NCBI RefSeq assembly: GCF_019977355.1
Contig: NZ_AP024655.1
Span: 992,001 to 1,056,000, forward strand
Length of the DNA stretch: 64,000 nt
Source: Arthrobacter sp. NicSoilB8
GTDB lineage: Bacteria > Actinomycetota > Actinomycetes > Actinomycetales > Micrococcaceae
Direction: 5' to 3'
Shown here: positions 1-9,900 of the stretch, one piece after another
Numbering within the stretch: position 1 is the first letter of the stretch
How the letters are laid out: every line of letters begins with the position of its first letter
Notes under the pieces: model-generated
Told to the model about the DNA's origin: nothing
The model's input: the letters and a program-made list of their open reading frames with translations, nothing else
Database searches by the model: none
Translations under genes and position numbers: made by a program

Positions 1-1619
1 TCGTCGGGCCGGGGCTGGCCACCGCCTCGGCCTGCGGCAACATGTTCGCGTCGCCCGCGGCCGGCCAGGTCTATCGGGTGGCCAAGGCCGCCAACGCCGG
101 CGGCGGCGTGCTGCTGAGCTACGGCAACTACGCCGGCGACGTCCTGCACTTCGGCCAGGCCCAGCTGCGCCTCAACGCCGATGGCATCGAGACCCGCACG
201 GTCCTGGTCACCGACGACATCGCCAGCGCCCCGCTGGACCAGATCGAGAAGCGCCGCGGCATCGCCGGGGACCTGACGGTCTTCAAGATCGCCGGCGCCG
301 CCGCGGAAGTGGGACTGAGCCTGGACGACGTCGAACGGCTGGCCATCCGGACCAACTACCGCACCCGCTCCCTCGGCGTCGCCTTCGACGGCTGCACCCT
401 GCCTGGCGCGGAAGCCCCGCTGTTCTCCGTCCCCGCCGGGCACATGTCCCTGGGTCTGGGCATCCACGGTGAACCGGGCATCTCAGACCACCCCATGCCC
501 ACTGCCTCTGAACTGGCCGAGCTTCTCGTCAGCAGGCTCCTGGCCGACAAGCCGGACGACGCCGGCACCCGCGTGGTCGCGATCGTCAACGGCCTCGGCA
601 CGGTCAAGTACGACGAGCTCTTCCTGCTGTTCGGCAAGATCGAGAAACTCCTCACCAAGGCCGGGCTCACCGTCGTGGAGCCCGAATGCGGCGAACTCGT
701 CACAAGCCTGGACATGTCCGGACTCTCCCTGACCCTGCTGTGGCTGGACGAGGAACTCGAGCAGTACTGGGCCGCCCCGGCGGACACGCCCGCGTTCCGC
801 AAGGGAAACCTGGCGCCCCGCTCCCGCCGCGAACTCGCCGGGCCGGAAGCCGAGGAAGCGGCCGACGTCGAACGCCCCACCGCGGCGGCGGCACCCCTCG
901 GCCGGCTGGCGGCCGACCTCCTTGGCCAGACCCGGGACGTGATCGTTGAGCACGAGGAAGAACTGGGCCGGCTGGATGCCATCGCCGGCGACGGCGACCA
1001 CGGGATCGGCATGCGCCGCGGCGTGGACGCGGCGGTCGCGGCGGCTGAGCAGGCTGCGGCGAACGACGGCGGCGCGTCACCCGCGCGCGTCCTGACCGCC
1101 GCGGGGGAAGCCTGGAGCGAACGCGCTGGCGGCACCTCGGGCGCGCTCTGGGGCTCGGCGATCATCGCCGCCGGACAGGCCCTGGGCAACCAGGACAGCT
1201 ACAGCGGCGAGGACGCAGCCGCCGCGGTCACGGCCTTCGTTGATGCGATCACCGCGCTCGGCAAGGCCGATCTGGGGGACAAGACCATGGTGGACGCCCT
1301 CGTGCCGTTCCGGGATGCCTTCCTCACCGCGTTCGACGGCGGCGCAACGGTGGCCGGCTCGCTCGCCGCGGCGGCAGCCGCCGCCACAACGGCCGCAGAC
1401 CGGACCGCCGAGTTGCGTCCGCTCAAGGGCCGGGCGCGCCCGCTCGCCGAAAAGAGCCTTGGCCACCCGGACCCCGGGGCCGTGTCCTTCGCCCTCATCG
1501 CCACCCGGATTTCTGCACACACCGACACCCCAGACACCAACACTTCAGACACCGGCACTTTGCCGACAGCGTCCCGGCTCGCCAACTCCGAGCCGGCGGA
1601 ACAAGGAGCACAAGCATGA
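1..1619 (+). CDS. DhaK-DhaL fusion kinase, probably L-erythrulose kinase (5' end outside window)
   Basis: The open frame runs in from the window edge (reading from base 3); the first internal Met is at 42, so the N-terminal half of DhaK is missing. The visible DhaK part contains HGEPGI (about residue 142 from that Met), whose His covalently binds the keto substrate. The DhaL part, from about residue 285, has the Mg-ATP motif DGDHG and the glycine-rich GGTSGALWG. Fused DhaKL enzymes phosphorylate dihydroxyacetone or, as in mycobacterial LerK, L-erythrulose. The neighbours (RpiB-like and TIM-like isomerases) favour the C4 sugar. The 3' end overlaps the next start by 4 nt (ATGA), so translation is probably coupled. 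A Thr/Asp-rich tail (about residues 487-510) is not part of the DhaL fold. Substrate is inferred. Confidence 0.9.
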   Translation, partial: VGPGLATASACGNMFASPAAGQVYRVAKAANAGGGVLLSYGNYAGDVLHFGQAQLRLNADGIETRTVLVTDDIASAPLDQIEKRRGIAGDLTVFKIAGAAAEVGLSLDDVERLAIRTNYRTRSLGVAFDGCTLPGAEAPLFSVPAGHMSLGLGIHGEPGISDHPMPTASELAELLVSRLLADKPDDAGTRVVAIVNGLGTVKYDELFLLFGKIEKLLTKAGLTVVEPECGELVTSLDMSGLSLTLLWLDEELEQYWAAPADTPAFRKGNLAPRSRRELAGPEAEEAADVERPTAAAAPLGRLAADLLGQTRDVIVEHEEELGRLDAIAGDGDHGIGMRRGVDAAVAAAEQAAANDGGASPARVLTAAGEAWSERAGGTSGALWGSAIIAAGQALGNQDSYSGEDAAAAVTAFVDAITALGKADLGDKTMVDALVPFRDAFLTAFDGGATVAGSLAAAAAAATTAADRTAELRPLKGRARPLAEKSLGHPDPGAVSFALIATRISAHTDTPDTNTSDTGTLPTASRLANSEPAEQGAQA

Positions 1620-2098
1620 GCACAGCAACAGGCTGGCGCGTCGTCATCGGCAACGATGAGGCCGGCGTCGAATACAAGAACGCGCTGAAGGCGCTGCTCG
1701 AAGCCGATCCCCGCGTGGCTTCCGTCCAGGACATCGGAGTCGGCGCCAACGACTCCACCGCCTATCCGCACGTGGCCGTCGATGCGGCCCGCAAAGTCGC
1801 CGAGGGCGACGCCGACCGGGCGCTGCTGATCTGCGGCACCGGCCTCGGCGTGGCCATCGCAGCCAACAAAGTCCCCGGCATCCGCGCCGTCACCGCCCAC
1901 GACAGCTACTCCGTGGAGCGCTCGGTCCTGAGCAACAACGCCCAGGTCCTCACCCTCGGCCAGCGCGTCATCGGCCTGGAACTCGCCAAGAAGCTCGTGA
2001 GTGAATGGCTGGGCCACCGCTTCGACGAAAACTCCTCCTCCGCCGCCAAGGTGGACGCCATCTGCTCCTACGAGCCCGACTACACGAAGGCAGTCTGA
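1616..2098 (+). CDS. RpiB-family isomerase, probable erythrulose-4-phosphate/erythrose-4-phosphate isomerase
   Basis: A 160-residue RpiB/LacAB-fold protein with the family phosphate-binding segment [15 protein letters not shown] (catalytic Cys in LICGTG) and the conserved [10 protein letters not shown]...LGQRVIG segment. AAGGAG lies 7 nt upstream of the ATG. RpiB proper isomerises ribose 5-phosphate, but RpiB homologues beside DhaKL kinases and TIM-like isomerases (DerI/EryI type) convert D-erythrulose 4-phosphate to D-erythrose 4-phosphate, feeding the pentose phosphate pathway. It overlaps the kinase gene by 4 nt and the next gene begins 2 nt after its stop, so these are one operon. Family assignment is firm; the C4 specificity is inferred from context. 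Confidence 0.88.
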   Translation: MSTATGWRVVIGNDEAGVEYKNALKALLEADPRVASVQDIGVGANDSTAYPHVAVDAARKVAEGDADRALLICGTGLGVAIAANKVPGIRAVTAHDSYSVERSVLSNNAQVLTLGQRVIGLELAKKLVSEWLGHRFDENSSSAAKVDAICSYEPDYTKAV

Positions 2099-2100
2099 CC

Positions 2101-3147
2101 ATGACCGAATCAACAAACCCCGCCGCAGCTTTTGAAGCGAACACAGCAACGAACACAGCAGCGAATACAGGAACGAACGGCGCCGGCGCCGTCAACGCCG
2201 CCCGCAGGATCGCCGTCGTCGGCTCCGGCTACATGGGCGGCGGGATCGCGCAGGTCCTGGCCCTCGGCGGCGCACGCGTCGCACTGGCCGATGTGTCCGC
2301 CGAAGTGGCGCAGAAGAACTTCGAGCGGCTGCTGGCGGAATCGGACGAATTCGTTGCCGCCGGGCTGTTCCCGCAAGGCTCAACGGAGGTGCTCAAGGAA
2401 AACCTGTGGGCCGCCAAGGACATCGAGGAAGCCGTGGCCGACGCCGACTTCATCGAGGAAGCCGTTCCCGAAGTCATCGCGATCAAGCACCAGACCCTGG
2501 CCCGGATCAGCGCCGCCGCCCGCCCGGATGCCATCATTGGGTCCAACACCTCCACCATTTCGATCGCTGAGCTGTCCGAGCCCGTCAGCCACCCGGAACG
2601 GTTCCTGGGCGTGCACTTCTCGAACCCCTCACCGTTCATTCCCGGCGTCGAAATCATCCCGCACGCCGGCACGTCGGCGGCCACGGTCGGCACCGTCCGC
2701 GAGCTGGTGCACGCCGCGGGCAAGCAGACCGCCGTCGTCAAGGACGTCACCGGATTCGTGCTCAACCGACTCCAGTACGCGCTGTTCCACGAGGCAGCGC
2801 AGCTGGTTGAGCAGGAGATCGCGACCGCGGAGGACATCGACACGCTGGTCCGCACCACCTTCGGCTTCCGGCTGCCGTTCTTCGGACCCTTCGCCATCGC
2901 CGACATGGCCGGGCTGGACGTCTACAACTTCTGCTACAAATCGCTCCAGACCGACTTCCCGGAACGCTTTGCGACGCCGAAAATCCTCACCGACCTCGTG
3001 GAGGCCGGCAAGCTGGGCACCAAGTCCGGCGCCGGGTTCCTCAACGTCCCGGCCGAGCGCACGCCGGAACTGATCGCGTACCGGAACAAGGCGTATGTCG
3101 CCATGCAGCAGCTGCTGGAGGACCTCGGTCCGGCCCCCATCAACTGA
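2101..3147 (+). CDS. 3-hydroxyacyl-CoA dehydrogenase-like NAD oxidoreductase of a sugar or sugar-acid operon
   Basis: A 348-residue, two-domain dehydrogenase. The Rossmann nucleotide motif GSGYMGGGIA is at about residues 41-50, NTSTISI and HFSNPSPF follow in the active-site region, and the helical C-terminal domain includes KSGAGF. The 30 or so residues before the Rossmann fold are low-complexity Asn/Thr/Ala repeats. The ATG at 2101 was chosen because it starts 2 nt after the preceding stop. The superfamily includes fatty-acid oxidation enzymes but also L-gulonate/threonate 3-dehydrogenase and carnitine dehydrogenase. Nothing else here concerns acyl-CoA, so I infer a hydroxy-acid or polyol substrate, for example oxidation of a branched or C4 sugar acid before decarboxylation to erythrulose. 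Confidence 0.85.
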   Translation: MTESTNPAAAFEANTATNTAANTGTNGAGAVNAARRIAVVGSGYMGGGIAQVLALGGARVALADVSAEVAQKNFERLLAESDEFVAAGLFPQGSTEVLKENLWAAKDIEEAVADADFIEEAVPEVIAIKHQTLARISAAARPDAIIGSNTSTISIAELSEPVSHPERFLGVHFSNPSPFIPGVEIIPHAGTSAATVGTVRELVHAAGKQTAVVKDVTGFVLNRLQYALFHEAAQLVEQEIATAEDIDTLVRTTFGFRLPFFGPFAIADMAGLDVYNFCYKSLQTDFPERFATPKILTDLVEAGKLGTKSGAGFLNVPAERTPELIAYRNKAYVAMQQLLEDLGPAPIN

Positions 3148-3198
3148 TCCATCCGGCCTTCGTCTTCACGGCACTTTTCGCTTTATCAAGGAGCACCC

Positions 3199-3966
3199 AT
3201 GAGCACTTTCCCCGCAGAACGCACGGCGATCATCACCGGCGCCGTGTCCGAGCGCGGCATCGGCCGCGCCACCGCCAACTACCTGGCGGCGCAGGGCTGG
3301 AACATTGGCATCATCGACCTCGACGACGCCCGCTGCAAGGCAACCGCCAAGGAAGTGGCCGCCGAGCACGGCGTCAAGGCCTACGGCGCGGGCGCCAATA
3401 TCGGCGACGAGGCATCGGTCCGCGCGGCCATTGACGAGATCGAGGCCGAACTGCCGCAGGTTGTGGCCCTCGCCAACGTGGCCGGCGTCAGCTCCCCGGT
3501 CCCGTACCTGGACCTCGACGCCGCCGAATGGGACCGGGTGCTCGGCATTAACCTCAACGGCGTCCATTACGCCACCCGCCGCGTGGCCGAGTCCATGGTC
3601 AAGAACGGCATCGGGAGGATCGTCAACATCTCCTCCGTTTCCGCCCAGCGCGGCGGCGGCACTTACTCCAAGACGCCGTACTCGGTGGCCAAGGCGGGCG
3701 TGATCGGCCTGACCCGGTCCACCGCCCGGGAACTGGGCCCCTACGACATCACGGTCAACGCTATCTCGCCGGGCCCCATCGACACCGACATCATGGGCGG
3801 AACGCTCAGCCAGGAACGCAAGGACGAACTCACCCAAGACCTCGTGGTCAACCGCGTTGGCTCCACCCGGGACATCGCAGCAGCCATCGCCTTCCTCATC
3901 AGCGAGGACGCCGGATACATCTCCGGCCAGACGCTGAATGTGGATGGCGGACTCTACATGCACTAA
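3199..3966 (+). CDS. SDR-family dehydrogenase
   Basis: A classical 255-residue short-chain dehydrogenase. It has the cofactor glycine motif TGAVSERGIG (residues 15-24), NVAG at about 93, a catalytic Ser in ISSVSA and the YSVAK Tyr-Lys pair at about 160, ending in the usual SGQTLNVDGG. AAGGAG precedes the ATG at 3199. In the erythritol/threitol/erythrulose setting such enzymes oxidise a polyol to the ketose, or reduce a keto intermediate; which applies here cannot be read from the sequence. It is in the operon 51 bp after the 3-hydroxyacyl-CoA-dehydrogenase-like gene and 13 bp before a tiny membrane-protein gene. Confidence 0.88.
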   Translation: MSTFPAERTAIITGAVSERGIGRATANYLAAQGWNIGIIDLDDARCKATAKEVAAEHGVKAYGAGANIGDEASVRAAIDEIEAELPQVVALANVAGVSSPVPYLDLDAAEWDRVLGINLNGVHYATRRVAESMVKNGIGRIVNISSVSAQRGGGTYSKTPYSVAKAGVIGLTRSTARELGPYDITVNAISPGPIDTDIMGGTLSQERKDELTQDLVVNRVGSTRDIAAAIAFLISEDAGYISGQTLNVDGGLYMH

Positions 3967-3979
3967 GGAAGAAGTCTCC

Positions 3980-4108
3980 GTGGCACAACACAGCCAACCC
4001 CCCGCCACCGGCGGATTCGCAACCTGGAGCAAAGGGCGGAAGATCTATCTCGCCGTCGGGGTCCTGGCCTGCCTGGCCGGGGTCCTCATGATGGCTTTTT
4101 CACGCTAG
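3980..4108 (+). CDS. 42-residue single-pass membrane protein, possible small partner of the downstream MFS carrier
   Basis: GTG start preceded by AAGGAAGAAG at a good distance. The predicted peptide has a polar N-terminus (many Gln/Pro/Gly), a basic WSKGRK segment, then one hydrophobic helix (IYLAVGVLACLAGVLMMAF) and a basic C-terminus: a positive-inside anchor. It lies 13 bp after the SDR and 100 bp before the MFS gene, on the same strand. I recognise no family. A second 42-residue one-helix gene sits directly beside another MFS carrier at 15573, which makes an accessory-subunit role attractive. It could instead be chance, since 42 codons is short, but ribosome site, topology and operon position agree. 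Confidence 0.6.
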   Translation: MAQHSQPPATGGFATWSKGRKIYLAVGVLACLAGVLMMAFSR

Positions 4109-4208
4109 CAGGCGTTCCACCGCGGTTCCACGCACCTGCTTCATCCGCTCGTTCAGCTGTTCTACCTTCCTGATCTACTCAAACTGATTCACTCAATGAG
4201 GAGTTTTG

Positions 4209-5558
4209 ATGTCCGTAGCAACCCCATCCACCAGGGAGCTCCTGGAGACGCCGGTCCTGAAATCGGCCATTTCCAAGGCCTCCCGGCGGCTCATGCCGAT
4301 GCTCGTCATCCTGTACGTGGTGGCCTTCCTGGACCGCACCAACGTGGGCTTTTCCGAGGCGGCGCTGGGCGTGGACAAGGGCATTAGTGCCGGCGCCTTC
4401 GCCCTCGGCGCCGGGATTTTCTTCATCGGCTACGCCCTGTTCGAGATCCCCAGTAACCTGCTCCTGACGAAATTCGGCGCCAAGGTGTGGCTGGCCCGCA
4501 TCGCCATCACATGGGGCATCGTCTCCGCCTGCTTCGCGTTCGTGCAGGGCGAGACGTCCTTCATCATCCTGCGCTTCCTGCTGGGCGTGACCGAGGCCGG
4601 GCTTTTCCCTGGCGTCATCATGTTCCTGGCTGCGTGGTTCCCCAACAAGGTCCGGGTCAAGATGTTCGCGATCTTCTACCTGGCCCAACCCTTCTCCCAG
4701 ATGATGGGCGCACCGCTGTCCGGCTGGCTCATCAACATCGGCGACCAGGTCCCCGGCGTCCAGGGCTGGCAGGTCATGTTCTTCGTCGAGGGCATGCTGG
4801 CGGTCCTGGCTGGCATCGCCGCGTACTTCTTCCTGATCAACAGCCCGCAGGACGCCAAGTTCCTGGCCAAGGACGAGAAGAAGGCGCTCCTGGACGTCAT
4901 GGCGCTCGAGGACACCGTCAAGGAAGAAACCGGCCCCCGGGGCGTGCTCGCCGCCATGAAGAACGGGAAGGTCTGGTACTTCACGGTCATCTATTTCTGC
5001 CTGCAAATCGCCGTCTACGGCGTCACGTTCTACCTGCCGCAGCAGGTCGCGCAGCTGACCGGGCAGAAGGTGGGCCTCGCCGTCGGGCTCATGGCGGCCA
5101 TCCCGTGGTTCTTCGGCATCTTCGCCTGCTACTTCATTGGCAGGGCGGCCAACACGGTGGTCCGCCGACGGGTCTGGGGCACCGGGCTCTTCATCTCCAC
5201 CGGCCTGTGCATCTTCGGCTCGGCCTGGGCCGGGGCCAACCACATTCCGGCACTCGGCATCATCTTCATCAGCCTCGCGGTCTGCAGCTTCCTGTCCATC
5301 GGCCCCATCGCCTGGTCCTACCCGACGGCGTTCCTCACCGGTACGGCGGCAGCCGCAGGCATCGGCCTGATCAACTCGCTCGGCAACCTGGGCGGCTTCG
5401 TCGCTCCGATCCTGCGGACCTCCGTCAACCAGATGACCGCGTCCGACACCGGAACCATGGGTGTCTACGCCCTCGGTGTGCTCCCGTTCCTGGCCGCGGC
5501 GATGATGTTCGCCACCAAGCGGTTCAAGAACAAGGCCGACGACCTGCTGGAGCACTAG
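4209..5558 (+). CDS. MFS transporter, anion:cation symporter (tartrate/sugar-acid carrier-like) family
   Basis: A 449-residue, twelve-helix major facilitator. The ACS-type loop-2 signature FLDRTNVGFSEAALG and NLLLTKFGAKVWLARI, then RFLLGVTEAGLFPGVI, are typical of tartrate, glucarate, phthalate and threonate permeases. GAGGAG lies 5 nt before the ATG at 4209; an in-frame TTG just upstream is less likely. Family members usually move organic or sugar acids with protons. That would suit an operon that oxidises a sugar acid to erythrulose, better than it suits a neutral polyol. The actual substrate is inferred. Confidence 0.88.
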   Translation: MSVATPSTRELLETPVLKSAISKASRRLMPMLVILYVVAFLDRTNVGFSEAALGVDKGISAGAFALGAGIFFIGYALFEIPSNLLLTKFGAKVWLARIAITWGIVSACFAFVQGETSFIILRFLLGVTEAGLFPGVIMFLAAWFPNKVRVKMFAIFYLAQPFSQMMGAPLSGWLINIGDQVPGVQGWQVMFFVEGMLAVLAGIAAYFFLINSPQDAKFLAKDEKKALLDVMALEDTVKEETGPRGVLAAMKNGKVWYFTVIYFCLQIAVYGVTFYLPQQVAQLTGQKVGLAVGLMAAIPWFFGIFACYFIGRAANTVVRRRVWGTGLFISTGLCIFGSAWAGANHIPALGIIFISLAVCSFLSIGPIAWSYPTAFLTGTAAAAGIGLINSLGNLGGFVAPILRTSVNQMTASDTGTMGVYALGVLPFLAAAMMFATKRFKNKADDLLEH

Positions 5559-5621
5559 CAGTTCCTCCGGATCAGCTCACGTAGGCTCTCAGCGGCCTGG
5601 ACCAAGCAGAAAGCACCCGCA

Positions 5622-6470
5622 ATGCAGCACACCCCCAACAGTCCGGCCACCCGCCCCAGCATCCTGGTGGGTGTCAGCACCAAGATGTACCTGGGCTACC
5701 GGGACAGCCTGGACTGGCTGGAGCGGCTGCGCCATGAAGTGGACGCCCGTCCGGCCCTCGCGGCCGGGCGGGTTGTCCCGTTTGTGATTCCGTCCTTTCC
5801 CGTCCTGCCGGCCGCGGCCCGCATCGTGGCGGGGTCACCGCTGCTGCTGGGGGCCCAGAACTGCGGCTGGGCCGACGGTCCCTGGACCGGGGAGGTGGCC
5901 CCGTCCATGCTCGCTGAACTCGGCGTCAGCCTGGTGGAAATCGGCCATGCCGAGCGCCGCCGGCACCTCGGCGAGGATGCCCCCATGGTGGCCCTCAAGA
6001 CCCGGGCGGCCGACGACGCCGGACTCACGCCCTTGCTGTGTGTGGGGGAGACCGAGCGCGGGGAGGCGGGCGCCGCGGCCGACCATGTGTACCGCCAGAT
6101 CGAATCGGCCGTCGACGGCGAGTGGGATCGTGCCGCCCGTCTGGTGGTGGCCTACGAGCCCGTCTGGGCCATTGGCGCGGCCGAGCCGGCAGCCGCTGCT
6201 TACGTGTCCGACGTCGTCCGCAGGCTCCGCGGTCGGCTCGCCGAGGCAGGGGTGCCGGGGCTGCCGGTCATCTACGGCGGTTCGGCCAAGCCGGGGCTGC
6301 TGCCCATGCTCGAGGGCGTCTCCGGCCTGTTCCTGGGCCGGTTCGCGCACGACCCCGTGAACTTCGGGCGCGTGCTTGACGAGGCACTGCTGCTGGCGGA
6401 GCCGGGTCTAAGCGAGGGAGTGTTGATGGCTGGAGCCGTCCGGGGCCCCGCGGGACATGTCCAGCCCTGA
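5622..6470 (+). CDS. Triosephosphate-isomerase-like enzyme, probable L-erythrulose-1-phosphate isomerase
   Basis: A 282-residue TIM-barrel protein with all three catalytic elements: Lys in STKMYLG (residue 21), His in EIGHAERR (about 109) and Glu in AYEPVWAIG (about 178), and the phosphate-binding YGGSAKP. The first motif is STKM rather than the NWKM of glycolytic TIM, as in LerI/EryH enzymes that turn L-erythrulose 1-phosphate into D-erythrulose 4-phosphate. The natural C-terminus is near DEALLLAEPG. The last 20 or so residues and the stop codon are written by the invading tandem repeat that begins at 6453. It is the final gene of the operon, 63 bp after the carrier. Confidence 0.87.
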   Translation: MQHTPNSPATRPSILVGVSTKMYLGYRDSLDWLERLRHEVDARPALAAGRVVPFVIPSFPVLPAAARIVAGSPLLLGAQNCGWADGPWTGEVAPSMLAELGVSLVEIGHAERRRHLGEDAPMVALKTRAADDAGLTPLLCVGETERGEAGAAADHVYRQIESAVDGEWDRAARLVVAYEPVWAIGAAEPAAAAYVSDVVRRLRGRLAEAGVPGLPVIYGGSAKPGLLPMLEGVSGLFLGRFAHDPVNFGRVLDEALLLAEPGLSEGVLMAGAVRGPAGHVQP

Positions 6471-6907
6471 CTGCGCGCAATGGACATAATGCCGCAGTGT
6501 CCCGTGGCCGACGCCAAGAATGAGCATGTCCCTCGCAGCCGCCGCCGAGGAATGAGCATGTCCCGCGGGGTGGCTTGGCAAAGAGCGGACATGTCCAGCC
6601 CTGACTGCGCGCAATGGACATAATGCCGCAGTGTCCCCTGGTCGAAGCCAAGAATGAGCATGTCCCGCGGGGTGGCTTGGCAAAGAGCGGATATGTCCAG
6701 CCCTGGCTGCGCGCAATGGACATAATGCCGCAGTGTCCCCTGGTGGAAGCCAAGAATGAGCATGTCCCTCGCAGCCGTCGCCGAGGAATGAGCATGTCCC
6801 GCGGGGTGGCTTGGCAAAGAGCGGATATGTCCAGCCCTGGCTGCGCGCAATGGACATAATGCCGCAGTGTCCCCTGGTGGAAGCCAAGAATGAGCATGTC
6901 CCGCGGG
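6453..6907. repeat. Tandem repeat, 134/102/134/85-bp units rich in GGACAT/ATGTCC half-sites
   Basis: Four head-to-tail units begin at 6453, 6587, 6689 and 6823, each with GGACATGTCC or GGATATGTCC. Each unit also holds GGACATAATGCCGCAGTGTCC (a split inverted repeat) and one or two copies of ATGAGCATGTCCC followed by GCGGG. The 102-bp unit differs from the 134-bp unit by exactly one 32-bp internal period bounded by the ATGAGCATGTCCC copies, as expected from recombination between them. The array fills the space between two convergent genes and supplies the stop region of the upstream gene. Long open frames across it are by-products of the repetition. It could be a protein-binding array, a terminator region or amplified ends of an insertion element. 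Confidence 0.93.
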
Positions 6908-6929
6908 CTGACCGGGTGGCGGGCGAAGC

Positions 6930-9900
6930 CTAGGAAGCCACCGACCTTTGGCACAGGCCGATGAACCCGCCCAGCTGTTCCAGGCCCTCGGGGTGGGCGG
7001 GGAGGTAATTTGTCAGTTCGGGTGCCCGGACCACGACGGCGCGCCACTGGCCGCGGGACACGGCCACGTTGATCCGGTTACGCGAGAGCAGGAATTCCAT
7101 GCCGCGCGGAGCTTCGGCCACCGCGGAGCACGCCATGGACACGATCACCACCGGGGCCTCCTGACCCTGGAACTTATCCACGGTCCCTACCCGGACCCCG
7201 GAGAGATTCGCGGCGTCCAAGGCATCGCGGATGACGTTCACCTGGGCGTTGTAAGCCGCCACCACGAGGATGTCGGCGGCGTTGAGCGGCCGGATTCCTT
7301 GTTCGGAATGCCAGGTCAGATTCAGGTGTCGCCGCACCTGGCGGACGACCTCGGCGGCTTCCTCGTCGGACGAGGTGATGTTGCCGCTGTGCTCCACCAT
7401 GACGGTTTCGATCCCGGCCGGAACCCCATCGAGCCGCCGGAAGTCAGCGGCGGGGGCTGAGCGAAGCTTGCCCTCATAGGAGAGGTCGGAGACGGCCCGG
7501 CACAGCTCCGAGGTCATCCGCCACGAATCGGCCAGGAAATAGCCAAGTTCCGGCGGAAGCGTGGCATGGCCGGCGGAAACCCAGCCCAGGGCGGACTCGT
7601 CCACAGGCTCGGGGTGTGCGCCCTGGCTGACCTGCGGCAGTTGCTGGGGATCTCCGAGCAGGAGCAGCCGGCTGCTGGCCTGGGCCACGGCCAACGTATT
7701 AGCCAAGGAGAACTGTCCGGCCTCGTCGATGACCAGCAGGTCCAGGGACCCGGCAGGGACATTTGCCCCGGTCATGGTCCATGCCGTGCCGCCGATGAGG
7801 GCGCCGCCGGGCGAGCCGAGCAGGCGCGCCACATCCTTCGCCGAGCGCTGCCCCCAAGGAAGGGGCTCCGCGTGTTTGACCTCCTTGGCGACGACGGAGG
7901 GATCAACGCCGGCCTTGTCCACAGCGGTCTTGAGCAGGTTTTCCACCACCGCGTGGGACTGGCCCACGACGCCGACTTTCCATCCCCGGGCAACCAGCCG
8001 GGCGATGACGTGCGATCCCACATAGGTCTTGCCGGTGCCGGGCGGGCCCTGCACCGCCACGTAGGAGCGGTCCAACGCTTCGACGGCCGCCGTGATCGCG
8101 TCAATGAACCGGTCCGGGCCCTCACCTGGTGTTGGCAGCAGCGCCCCGGAAGTCAGCCGCGGCGGAACCCGGCGGACCAGATCCAAGGCCGGATGACGCG
8201 GGAAAGCGGGCGGTGTGCGCTGCAATGCCGCGGTGACGGCGGAGGCCAGGGCGGCCAACGCGTCCTCGAGGCTCTTGGTCTGGATGGGCTGGTCTTCGGT
8301 CAGCGCGACGGGGACCTGGGTGTACGGTTCGATGCCCTTGCGGAGCTTGTCCCGGATGATGACGGTGTCCGTGCCGTCCTCGTGCCCCAGGTCCAGGACT
8401 TCGGTACCGAACCAGCCGTTGCGCCCGGTCCCGTTGATCCCCGTTCCCTCGAGCCCGGCTGGAAGCGGCGGCTCGTACATGCGGAACCATGTGCTTCCCT
8501 CACGGAGGTCCGAGCCCGGGCTGACCGTGCCGATCAGCTTCACCCGCCGTTCCGGCAGCTTGGCACCGTCCTTCCACCAGTCCTCGAGCACCTCGGCATC
8601 CTCAACCAGGAAGACGTTGCGGTCCTGCTGGTGATGGGTGTCCGGGCCGTTCTCGCACCGGTCGAAGTGCGCCCACCAGAATGCCTTCCGCTCCCTGCGG
8701 TGGTAGCTGACCGCCGCGGCCAGCATCGCAACGGCCTTCCGGTCATCCTCAGACAGGCCGACGCCGGGACCCGCCAGTTCGGCCAGTGCCGCTTCAATTG
8801 GGTCCAGTTCGGCCGAAACCGGTCCGGAATCAGCACCGGTGCCACCGGCCCCGGACGCGGCTGCAGCGTGCGCCCCGTCGCCGCCGCCCGGCTTGATCCC
8901 GCGCTCCTTCGCCAGCCCGAGCAACCAGTTCCGCAGCTCCAGTGTGGAGAGGCAGTCGTATTCGTTGTAATCGGAGATCCCGGCGAGGATGGCCGCCGCT
9001 TCCTCGGTCCGGCCGTCGTCGCGCGCATCGCAGTAATGGGCGTAGGCAACCACCGAGGCGCCGGCGTCTTTCACATCCCCGGAACGCAGATTCGTCCCCA
9101 TATAGAGCGGCTCGAGTTTCTTGATGCTGTAGGAATTCTCGGAGATCCGGATGCTGTTCCGGACGGTCTGGTAGAGGTCCACCAAAAGCCCCTCGCGCAG
9201 CCACGAGTCGACGGTGTCCTCTCCGGCAACGTGCATCACCGAGAGCTTCCGGAGTGCCGTCTTTTCATACGCCGCATAGTGGTAGACGTGCATGTCCGGG
9301 TAGTCCTGTCGGCGCTTCTGCACATAGTCGAGGAAGTCGAGAAACGCCTGCTTCTCCGCCTCCCGGTCGTGGGCCCAGAACGGCCTGAAAACCCCCGGGA
9401 CGCCGGGGCCCGTCGGTGCCTCGATGACGCCGAACAGGTACTCCAAACCCCACACTCCAGTGGCGCCTTCCTGCCACAACGGATCGCCCTCGAAGTCAAA
9501 GAAGATGTCCCCTTCGCTGGGCGGGGGCAGCTCGGCCAGCGTGTTTTCCGGCATGACCGCAAAGCGCATGGTGTGATCCTCGCCGTCCTTGAGGAACCGC
9601 ACTGCACCGTCTGCACGGCCGGTTCCGCTTTGCATCCGGGCCTGATCCTGCAGACGCAGCTGCGAGGCATTGGGTTTCACCAGGGTGGCTTCCGCGAGCT
9701 CACGGACCGTGCGAAGGCCATCGGCGCGGAGTTTCTTGCGCTGCGCCGAATTCATCCGCGCCACGAGCAGCAGGTCATCGGTGGCTTTGACCTGCTCCTG
9801 GCAGTAGTCGCAGCGCCCGCAGGCGGTGAGCCCGGGCGCACCCCAGCTCACCGTTCCCGGTTGTGCGATGTGCGCGGCGGTCAGCGCGAGGAATCGCTCG

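Noticed and set aside
6453-6907. CRISPR array
   Set aside because: Units are 85-134 bp and directly adjoining; there are no unique spacers and no cas genes.
6268-7047. Long leftward frames across the 6453-6907 array
   Set aside because: Repeats have no stops in some frames by chance; translated units have no fold or ribosome site.
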